64,000 nt of DNA from an uncultured Clostridia bacterium (GTDB lineage Bacteria > Bacillota > Clostridia > TANB77 > CAG-508), in assembly GCA_934120135.1 (NCBI GenBank), contig CAKOTK010000001.1:146592-210591 (forward strand), in the 5' to 3' direction. Position numbers and translations under genes: made by a program. Positions 33,157-40,419 of this stretch are shown in pieces (positions within the stretch are counted from its first letter, which is position 1; each line of letters starts with the position of its first letter). The notes below the pieces were generated by a model. That model searched no databases. It was not told where the DNA came from and was given only the letters and a program-made list of their open reading frames with translations.

Positions 33157-34150
33157 ATGGTACTCCTATGTGTTTATATGCTGAAGGCATTGGTATTCTG
33201 CCTCTTGCAGTTCTTGCTATAAAACCTATTTGTATTAGATATGGTTCATACACATCTTCTACCGTTTCAGGCTCTTCTCCAATTGTTGTTGCAATTGTGT
33301 CAATTCCTATTGCTCTTCCATTGTATTTTATAATCATTGTTTCTAATATTTTTCTATCTATATCATCTAAGCCCATTTCGTCTATTTCTAGTTTTCCAAG
33401 TGCTGTTTTTGCTATTTTTAATGTTATATTTCCATCACCTAATACTGCAGCATAATCTCTTACTCTTCTTAATAGTCTGTTTGCAATTCTTGGTGTTCCT
33501 CTCGAACGTCTAGCAATTTCTATTGCAGCTTCTTCATCTATTTGTAAGTCTAGTATACTTGCTGACCTTTTTACTATTGTTGTTAGGTCTTTTGTTTCGT
33601 ACAATTCTAAATGGTGTATAATTCCAAATCTGTCTCTTAGTGGTGTTGCTAGTGCTCCTGCTCTAGTAGTTGCACCTATTAGTGTAAACTTTGGTAAGTC
33701 GAGTCTAATAGACCTAGCACTTGGACCTTTTCCTATCATAATGTCTAATGTGTAATCTTCTAATGCTGGGTATAGTATCTCTTCTACACTTTTGTTTAGT
33801 CTATGAATTTCGTCTATAAATAAAACATCAAATTCTGAAAGGTTTGTTAATAATGCTGCTAAATCTCCTGGCTTTTCTATTGCTGGGCCAGATGTTATTT
33901 TTATATTTGAGTTCATTTCGTTTGATATTATGTTTGCAAGTGTGGTTTTTCCTAATCCTGGAGGACCATATAATAAAACGTGATCAAGAGGCTCACCTCT
34001 TTTTTTGGCAGCCTCTATGTATATTTTCATATTGTTTTTTACTTTGTCTTGTCCAATGTATTCGTCTAAAGTTTTGGGTCTTAAAGAGTTTTCTACTCTT
34101 TCTTCTTGTATATCTTCTAATTCCGGACTTATTAGTCTTTCATCTTCCAT
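33143..34150 (-). CDS. ruvB: Holliday junction DNA helicase RuvB
   Basis: A 335-residue AAA+ branch-migration motor working with RuvA. It has Walker A GPPGLGKTT (about 65-73), Walker B FIDEIHRLNK (about 115), sensor GATTRAGALATPLRDRFG (about 165-182) and the C-terminal winged helix ending GFIARTARGRIPMPSAYKH, all classical. The start SPELEDIQEERVENSLRP is normal. ruvA and ruvC are not in the window. It is preceded by a folded repeat element in the gap to the tagO-like gene. Confidence 0.97.
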   Translation of the reverse strand: MEDERLISPELEDIQEERVENSLRPKTLDEYIGQDKVKNNMKIYIEAAKKRGEPLDHVLLYGPPGLGKTTLANIISNEMNSNIKITSGPAIEKPGDLAALLTNLSEFDVLFIDEIHRLNKSVEEILYPALEDYTLDIMIGKGPSARSIRLDLPKFTLIGATTRAGALATPLRDRFGIIHHLELYETKDLTTIVKRSASILDLQIDEEAAIEIARRSRGTPRIANRLLRRVRDYAAVLGDGNITLKIAKTALGKLEIDEMGLDDIDRKILETMIIKYNGRAIGIDTIATTIGEEPETVEDVYEPYLIQIGFIARTARGRIPMPSAYKHIGVPYEEK

Positions 34151-34204
34151 CTTGCTCTCCTTTTTAGTTTCTTATTTATACAATATTAAAAATTACTTTG
34201 CTTA

Positions 34205-34371
34205 AAATGTAACAATATTAAAAGAAAGCGCAGTCCGCGTAAGGTGGAGCGAAGCGTAACGGTTGGAGAGTTCCAACCGATAGTGTCCAAAAACAAATTC
34301 ATTTGTTTTTGTGACATCCAAGGGAAGGAAGCTCGACACCAAGGACAAGCGATTTTAATATTGTTACATTT
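34205..34371. repeat. Folded repeat element, copy 1 (129-bp core with 19-bp self-complementary arms)
   Basis: The core at 34224-34352 matches the core of copy 2 (50758-50887) with three differences in ~130 bases. It is much richer in G/C than its surroundings. Nested pairing is visible: CGC..TCC with GGA..GCG, GGTG-GAGC with GCTC-ga-CACC, an inner hairpin CGGTTGGA / TCCAACCG (34260-34279), and a long hairpin around 34284-34316. Perfect 19-bp inverted arms (AAATGTAACAATATTAAAA and its complement) flank it. No ribosome site or plausible gene lies inside. It fills the 261-bp gap between the tagO-like gene and ruvB. Confidence 0.85.
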
Positions 34372-34411
34372 ATGCTAAAGAGGCTTCTTTTAATATTGTT
34401 AAATTAGATCT

Positions 34412-35543
34412 TTACTTATCTGTTCTAATATGTTTTTCGTCCACTGTATCTATATTGTCCTCTTCTTGTTTTACTCTAAAAATATCTTTGTATCCAATTG
34501 CTATAATTGCAATTACCAAAAGTGCAAATGATAATGCTTTCCAGATTCCACTTTCTAATAGTATAATTGCAAACATACCTAGTGTTGCTGTAAGTCCATA
34601 TAAAATTAGAACAGCTTGTTTTTGAGTATATCCCCTTTTCATTAGTCTGTGATGTAAATGTCCTTTATCTGCTTTGAATACAGCTTTTATTGATTTGCCT
34701 TTTATAATTCTTCTTATTATTGCAAAAATTGTATCAAATATTGGAAGTCCTAATACTATAATTGGTGCTATAAGTACTAATGCTGTATAGGTTTTAGCGA
34801 CTCCCAGTATTGATATTACTGCAAGTGAAAATCCCAAAAAGTTTGAGCCTACATCTCCTATAAATGTTTTAGCAGGACTAAAGTTAAATGGTAAAAATCC
34901 CACTATTGAACCTGCTAACGCTGTTATTAATAGTATTGATATTAATGGTGATGATGGTGTTAGTAAAAAGATTATTAGTAAAGAAACACATGAAATTAGT
35001 GTTATTCCTGATGATAGTCCATCTAACCCATCTATTAAGTTTATAGCATTTGTTATTCCTACAATCCATCCAACTGTAATAATATATGAAAACCACTCAT
35101 AGAAAAATATTTTGTTATCTATAAAAGGTAAGTTAATATTTTCTATTCTTATTCCACATACAGCTACAATTATAGCTGCTCCAACTTGTGCAATTAGCTT
35201 AACCCAACTTGGTATTCCTTTTGAATCGTCTATAAAGCAGGTTACTCCTAATACTATAATTCCTATTAAAAAGCCTACTAATTTTAGCCAATAATTATTA
35301 TCTGCATCAAATAAATTTATTGAGCCTTCTAAACTCATTACAATTAACAAATATATTGTAGATACTATAAATCCACAAATAACTGCTATTCCTCCGTAGT
35401 CTTGGCATTGGCTTTTTATTTACTCTTCTATCATTTGGTACATCTATTGCTCCAACTTTTTTCGCTAGTCTCATAGTGTATGGTGTTAATACAAATGCAG
35501 TAATAAACGCTAGCAAAAATGCAATTGCTATATCTCCCCACAT
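34412..35543 (-). pseudogene. tagO: TagO/WecA-like undecaprenyl-P N-acetylglucosaminyl-1-P transferase, frameshifted
   Basis: The enzyme attaches GlcNAc-1-P to undecaprenyl phosphate, the first step of wall teichoic acid synthesis. The N-terminus (MWGDIAIAFLLAFITAFVLT to KKPMPRL) and the rest (from GGIAVICGF to the end near 34412) lie in different frames. One extra base at about 35396 causes the shift: the expected MPRLGGIA becomes MPRLRRNS. Downstream motifs are intact: DDSKGIPSW, NAINLIDGLDGLSSG, GDVGSNFLGFSLAV and the HLHHRLMKRG loop, with about ten helices. Either a recent mutation or a base-calling error; no slippery sequence is present. The surrounding teichoic genes need this step, so an error is quite possible. 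Confidence 0.8.
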
Positions 35544-35562
35544 AGCTTGTCCTCCCTTTTGC

Positions 35563-36258
35563 TTAGTGTATTACCTCTATTGGATATTCCATAAATAATC
35601 CACTCTCAATAACACCAGTAATAGATTTTATATCTTCTTCTAGCGCATCATATATCTCTACAAATTTTGTATCTAATATAACATTATTATTTTCTGTAAA
35701 CACTGGACCGTCCTTTTTCTCTGCTTTTCTTAATACAGCCTCTGTTGCGCCTAAGTCTAATAGCGCTTCTCTTACACTACTAACCGCTTCTGGATAAACT
35801 TCAATTGGAATTGGCATTACTTTATTTAATTGATCAACTAGTTTTGAATCATCAACTAAAATATATGTAATTCCTGCATTTACCATATTTAGTTTTTCTT
35901 TAAATAAAGCTGCTCCTCTTCCCTTTATAATCCAATTGTTGTTTTTGTCAACTTCATCTGCTCCGTCAAAAGCCCAGTCTGGTCGTTTTTCTAATATACT
36001 TACTGTTGGAATGTTTAAACTATGGCATAGTGCCTTCATTTCATAAGAAGTAGGGATTGCAGTAATATGCAACTCCTCTTCTTCAATTCTTTTAGCAATT
36101 TCTTTAATAGCTAAATATGATGTAGAACCTGAGCCAAAGCCTATTACATCTCCATCTTTAACTTTTTGAGCAATTTCTTTTGCTATTTTTTCTTTTTGCT
36201 CCTGGTTTGATATATTGGTTGGCTCAATTTCTTTTAAATTACTATTCATCCATTCCAT
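35563..36258 (-). CDS. rpiA: Ribose-5-phosphate isomerase A
   Basis: A 231-residue enzyme interconverting ribose-5-P and ribulose-5-P. Motifs: VIGFGSGSTSYLAI (about 40-53), DGADEVDKNNNWIIKGRGAALFKEK with the catalytic acidic pair (about 92-115) and VDDSKLVDQL. The C-terminal ESGLFMEYP is typical. The ATG follows AAGGAG. It lies 17 bp downstream of tyrS and 19 bp upstream of the tagO-like gene, so it is probably in one long transcript. Standard length. Confidence 0.95.
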   Translation of the reverse strand: MEWMNSNLKEIEPTNISNQEQKEKIAKEIAQKVKDGDVIGFGSGSTSYLAIKEIAKRIEEEELHITAIPTSYEMKALCHSLNIPTVSILEKRPDWAFDGADEVDKNNNWIIKGRGAALFKEKLNMVNAGITYILVDDSKLVDQLNKVMPIPIEVYPEAVSSVREALLDLGATEAVLRKAEKKDGPVFTENNNVILDTKFVEIYDALEEDIKSITGVIESGLFMEYPIEVIH

Positions 36259-36275
36259 AATTTTTCTCCTTAAAC

Positions 36276-37502
36276 TTATTTTGCCTTTCCAATGTAGTAA
36301 TTTTTCTTTCCTCTTCTTGCAACAATATATGTATTTTCTATAAACATACTTTGATCAATTGTTTTTTCTAAGTCTGTTACTTTCTCTCCATTTATTGAAA
36401 TTGCACCTGATGAAATAAATTCTCTTGCTTCTCTCTTGCTTGATGCTATTCCCATATTTACAGCAAAGTCAACAATATTTGTATTTAGTTCAACTTCTTT
36501 AACTTCTTGTCCTTTAAATAATTCTTCAATATCTTTTTTAGATAAGTCATTGAATTTATTGTTAAATAAGTGGTCTGCTAAATTAACTGCTTTTTCATAT
36601 TCTTCTTTTCCATGTAAGAAAGTAATTATCTCTCTTGCTAAAGCTTTGTGTGCTTCTCTTAATTCTGGATGTTCTTTATTTTTTCTGTCTAATTCTTCGA
36701 TTTCTTCTCTTGATAAGAATGTGTAGATTTTTAGGTAGTCTATAACCATTACATCTTCAACATTTACAAAGAATTGATATAGTTCATAGCTTGAAGTTTT
36801 TTCTTTATCTAGCCATAATGCATTTCCTTCGCTCTTTCCAAATTTATTACCTTGTGAATCTGTTACAAGTGGCATTGTAAATCCATATACTTCATCACCT
36901 GTAGATTTTCTTATTAAATCTATACCAGCTGTGATATTTCCCCATTGGTCTGAGCCAGCACATTGTAAATCTACATTGTTATGCTCATGTAAGTATTTGA
37001 AATCTAGAGCTTGTAGTATCATGTATGAGAATTCTGTGTATGTAATACCTTCATCTAGTCTTCTTCTTACTATATCTTTATCTAACATATAATTAACATT
37101 AAAGAATTTACCATAATCTCTTAGGAAGTCTAATGTATTTATATCTTTAATCCAGTCATAGTTATTTACAACATCAAATCCAAATAGGTTTTGTACCTGT
37201 TTTGTTAGCCCTTCAATATTTTTATTTACAGCTTCTTTTGAAATCATTGCTCTTTCTTTTGTAGGCCTTGGATCTCCTATTAGTCCTGTTCCTCCACCTA
37301 CTAGTAAGTATGGATGATGTCCTGCATCTTTTAATCTTTTTGAAATTAAGAAACTTGATAAATGTCCAACATGTAAGCTATCTGCTGTTGGGTCTGTTCC
37401 TATGTAGAAAGACATTCCTCCTTTATTTAATTTTTCCTCTAATTCTGGGCTTGAAATATCTTTTATAAGCCCTCTCCATTTTAAATCTTCAAAAACTGTC
37501 AT
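36276..37502 (-). CDS. tyrS: Tyrosyl-tRNA synthetase
   Basis: A 408-residue class I synthetase. Substrate-site YIGTDPTADSLHVGHLSSF contains the HIGH-equivalent HVGH (about 43). The KMSKS-equivalent is KFGKSEG near 228. QCAGSDQWGNITAG is the Tyr/tRNA-binding strand. The S4-like RNA-binding domain lies at the C-terminus (about 343-400, SSKREAREFISSGAISING). AGGAGG precedes the start. There is no visible T-box in the short 70-bp gap upstream, where a hairpin terminator of tagD lies. Confidence 0.96.
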   Translation of the reverse strand: MTVFEDLKWRGLIKDISSPELEEKLNKGGMSFYIGTDPTADSLHVGHLSSFLISKRLKDAGHHPYLLVGGGTGLIGDPRPTKERAMISKEAVNKNIEGLTKQVQNLFGFDVVNNYDWIKDINTLDFLRDYGKFFNVNYMLDKDIVRRRLDEGITYTEFSYMILQALDFKYLHEHNNVDLQCAGSDQWGNITAGIDLIRKSTGDEVYGFTMPLVTDSQGNKFGKSEGNALWLDKEKTSSYELYQFFVNVEDVMVIDYLKIYTFLSREEIEELDRKNKEHPELREAHKALAREIITFLHGKEEYEKAVNLADHLFNNKFNDLSKKDIEELFKGQEVKEVELNTNIVDFAVNMGIASSKREAREFISSGAISINGEKVTDLEKTIDQSMFIENTYIVARRGKKNYYIGKAK

Positions 37503-37542
37503 TTTATTTTCCTCCTATTTTTTTAATAAATCAATTTGGGTG

Positions 37543-37580
37543 AAAGGTTGCTTTTTGCCCCCGTCCCAAAAGTCACCTTT
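37543..37580 (-). terminator. Terminator hairpin after tagD with the same G-rich loop as at 7718
   Basis: Arms AAAGGT..CTTTT / AAAAG..ACCTTT around a loop whose minus strand reads GGGACGGGGG. It overlaps the tagD stop codon. The minus-strand T tract is short (CCTTTCACC), so termination may be partial. It closely matches the divIVA hairpin at 7718-7746 in stem and loop. Confidence 0.65.
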
Positions 37581-38016
37581 TAGTATTTGGTTCTGGTAGT
37601 TGGTTTACTCCGTTTACTGCTTCTTGTAAACCTAATTCTTCTTTTATTTGTGTGGTTGATATTCCTTCTGTTCTTGGTAAATATACAACTTCGCAATAGT
37701 CTTTTAAATAGTCAAATTTGTCGCTTCCTGCCCAGTCGCTTCCCATAACTACTATATCAACATCATATTTTTGCACATCAGATATTTTTTGCTCCCAGTT
37801 TTCTTCTGGTATAACTAAATCTACATATCTAATTGCTTCTAACATTTTCTTTCTTGTCTCGTAATTGTGATATGCTTTTTTTCCTTTTCCAGCATTAAAT
37901 TCATCTGTTGAAACAGCTACTATTAGGTAATCACCTAAAGCTTTTGCTCTTTGTAATAGTCTAATGTGTCCATAGTGTAGTAAATCGAATGTTCCATACG
38001 TTAAAATTCTTTTCAT
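37573..38016 (-). CDS. tagD: Glycerol-3-phosphate cytidylyltransferase TagD
   Basis: A 147-residue enzyme making CDP-glycerol, the donor for poly(glycerol-P) teichoic acid. The nucleotidyltransferase motif YGTFDLLHYGHIRLLQRAK (residues 6-24) holds the HxGH site. The KMSKS-like end is RTEGISTTQIKEEL (about 114-127). Length is typical (B. subtilis TagD 129). It overlaps the upstream glycerophosphotransferase gene by 4 bp, so product supply and use are translationally coupled. Confidence 0.94.
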   Translation of the reverse strand: MKRILTYGTFDLLHYGHIRLLQRAKALGDYLIVAVSTDEFNAGKGKKAYHNYETRKKMLEAIRYVDLVIPEENWEQKISDVQKYDVDIVVMGSDWAGSDKFDYLKDYCEVVYLPRTEGISTTQIKEELGLQEAVNGVNQLPEPNTKR

Positions 38017-39263
38017 ACTTTTCCTCCCATAATTTTTTCTACTGTTCTTTTTGCTGCTTGTCCATCATCTAAGTAGTTGAATTTATCATTAAATTTTTTG
38101 TACTTTTCGTTATATTCAAAAGTTTTTGTATGTCTTATTGCATTTATTAGTTCATCTTCTGTTTTTGTTATTTCTCCTGGTAATTCGTCAAGGTCAATGT
38201 AGAAACCTCTCATCTCATCTTTATATTCTTCAAAATCATACATATAAAATAACATAGGTCTTTTTAAATTTGCATAATCAAAAAATACACTTGAATAATC
38301 TGTTATTAAAATATCACTTACTATATATGTTTCGTTTACATCATCTATGTCTGACACATTATATATAAATCCCTTATACTTTTCAAAATCAAATGAATTT
38401 GAAACAAAATAATGTGCTCTAAATAGTATTATATACTCATCTTGAAGTTCTTTCTGTAATTTATCGAAGTCAACTTCTGTTTTATATGTATATCCAACTC
38501 CTGCCTGATGTTGATTGTCTCTAAATGTTGGTGCATATAATATTATTTTTTTATTTATTTTATCTATTCCTATTTTTTCTTTTATCCTTTTTACATCATC
38601 TTCTGTATAATTGTATAAAAAGTCATTTCTAGGATAGCCTTGTTCAATCATACAATCTTCTTTGTTTACACTTTTCAAATCAAGTGCTGATGATAATTTT
38701 TCTGTTGTAAATTTTGAAGGTGATATTACAAAGTCAACTTTTTGAGCTTCTCTATGCCATTTTTTCTTAACCTCATTTAATGTGTTTAAGGCATTTTCTG
38801 TTTTTTGCAGATCACATCCTAATCTTTTAAGTGGTGTTCCATGCCAACATTGTACATATACTTGTTCTTTTTTTGGATATATATAGTCATATATTCTATG
38901 GTTTATAATCCAATATTTAGATTTAGCTAAATACTCTTCATACTTTTTAGTATTTTGCTTTACAAGTATTGTGTGTTCATCTTCTAATTCTTTGTAGTTT
39001 TCTGGTTCTGTAAATGCCCAAACAAATTTGTAATCTTTAAATTCCGGATTATTTTTCATATATAAATATATAGCTTTAGGACTGTCTGTATAATATTTTC
39101 CATTAAAACTACTGAAAAATACCATTTTATCATCTATTTTCTTTCCACACCTTCTAATCTTATACCTCATGTTTTTATAAGCATACAAGATTCCTCTGAA
39201 TATCTTTCTAAAGAATAGATTGTTCTTAGCTAAGTTAGTCAGTGCGATTTTAATTTTACTCAT
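38013..39263 (-). CDS. CDP-glycerol glycerophosphotransferase family protein (TagB/TagF-like)
   Basis: A 416-residue peripheral membrane enzyme of teichoic acid synthesis, starting MSKIKIALTNLAKNNLFFRK at 39263 with GGAGG upstream; a longer start at 39284 is unlikely. Family motifs are YVQCWHGTPLKRLGCDL (catalytic His, about 150), YPRNDFLYN (about 210), YAPTFRDNQ, and ILITDYSSVFFDYANLKRP (about 325). Basic residues in the first 45 positions probably hold it to the membrane. It overlaps the preceding paralogue by 4 bp (ATGA). Whether it primes or extends the polymer cannot be told. Confidence 0.88.
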   Translation of the reverse strand: MSKIKIALTNLAKNNLFFRKIFRGILYAYKNMRYKIRRCGKKIDDKMVFFSSFNGKYYTDSPKAIYLYMKNNPEFKDYKFVWAFTEPENYKELEDEHTILVKQNTKKYEEYLAKSKYWIINHRIYDYIYPKKEQVYVQCWHGTPLKRLGCDLQKTENALNTLNEVKKKWHREAQKVDFVISPSKFTTEKLSSALDLKSVNKEDCMIEQGYPRNDFLYNYTEDDVKRIKEKIGIDKINKKIILYAPTFRDNQHQAGVGYTYKTEVDFDKLQKELQDEYIILFRAHYFVSNSFDFEKYKGFIYNVSDIDDVNETYIVSDILITDYSSVFFDYANLKRPMLFYMYDFEEYKDEMRGFYIDLDELPGEITKTEDELINAIRHTKTFEYNEKYKKFNDKFNYLDDGQAAKRTVEKIMGGKV

Positions 39264-40408
39264 ACTACTTCCTCCAAAGTACATTTTATTTTTTCTATAA
39301 TTCTTTTTGAATTGTTAGTATCTTTAGTTTCTATATACTTATCTTTGAATTTTTGGTATTCTTCATAAGGATACTTATCTTCGTCTATTACTGAGATTAT
39401 ATCATTTATATTGTTAAATGTAACTGATTTCATCTCTTTTTTTAAATTTATATTAAGTCCTCTATTGTTTTCATATTCATCTAGGTCATATAAATAGAAG
39501 AATATTGGTTTATCTATAACCGCGGTTTCAAATGCAATTGCTGAATAATCTGTTATAACATAATCTGCTATTTTTAATAAATCAAATGTACTGTATTTTG
39601 AATCAACAATATAATCCTTGTCCACATTTGTTTTTTCTAGCGGGTGTAACCTTATAATTAAATTATATTTTGTGTTATCTACTTTTTTAATAATTTCATT
39701 TACAGGTGTACTTTTTCCTTTTCTAAAGGTTGGAACATATAATATGTTTTTCTTTTCTGTTAGTTTTGGATATTCTTTTAGTAATTCTCCTACCTTTTCA
39801 CCTATTTTATTGTCTTTATCTAATAAGTAGTCTATTCTAGGCATTCCTAAAATAAATATCTTTTCTTTGGCTATTCCAAATGCTTTAGCATAAAATTCTC
39901 TTGTGGCTTTACTTGCACATGTGACAAATGTATAATTCTTATGCATGTCCATTATGTTTGCAACAACTGAGTTGCTTCCTTCTTTTTTGTCTATAACCTG
40001 TTTGCCAAATTTTTTAATTGCTCCTAATGCATGCCATATTTGCACAACTACTAAGTCTTTTTTATGTTTTAATATACTTACTTGGATTACATATCCGTCT
40101 ACTATACATACTTTGGAAGTTGCTAAATGGTGCATTGTTTTAATCATATAAAAATAGTATCCTATTTTTTTAGAGAATTTTTTTGGTATCTTTTTGCACA
40201 TTATTTTTATTTCAGTATTTGGACTTTGTTTTTTTATTTCGTCTTGTAGCATTATAAAGTCAATGTTAATTTCATTTGATTGTCTACTAAGCATTACAAC
40301 TTTATCTTTAGGAGTAGTGAATAATTTTATAAAAAAATATATAATTCTTAGATGCACTTTAAATACAATTAACAATATTGATAATATATATTTTTTTATA
40401 TTGTTCAT
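39260..40408 (-). CDS. CDP-glycerol glycerophosphotransferase family protein
   Basis: A 382-residue paralogue of its neighbours. A hydrophobic/basic N-terminus (residues 8-30) may anchor it. VVVQIWHALGAIKKFG carries the conserved His (about 126), followed by LGMPRIDYLLD, LYVPTFRKGKSTP and YVITDYSAIAFETAVIDKPIFFYLYD (about 280-305). The absence of the usual HGTP form (HALG) fits primase-type (TagB/TarB-like) members, but this is a weak indication. It lies 11 bp after the large fusion gene and overlaps the next gene by 4 bp. Confidence 0.85.
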   Translation of the reverse strand: MNNIKKYILSILLIVFKVHLRIIYFFIKLFTTPKDKVVMLSRQSNEINIDFIMLQDEIKKQSPNTEIKIMCKKIPKKFSKKIGYYFYMIKTMHHLATSKVCIVDGYVIQVSILKHKKDLVVVQIWHALGAIKKFGKQVIDKKEGSNSVVANIMDMHKNYTFVTCASKATREFYAKAFGIAKEKIFILGMPRIDYLLDKDNKIGEKVGELLKEYPKLTEKKNILYVPTFRKGKSTPVNEIIKKVDNTKYNLIIRLHPLEKTNVDKDYIVDSKYSTFDLLKIADYVITDYSAIAFETAVIDKPIFFYLYDLDEYENNRGLNINLKKEMKSVTFNNINDIISVIDEDKYPYEEYQKFKDKYIETKDTNNSKRIIEKIKCTLEEVV

Positions 40409-40419
40409 TTTACTGCCTC

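Noticed and set aside
35380..35410. Programmed ribosomal frameshift in the tagO-like gene
   Set aside because: No slippery heptamer, no internal Shine-Dalgarno plus hairpin arrangement, and the family is not known to use recoding.
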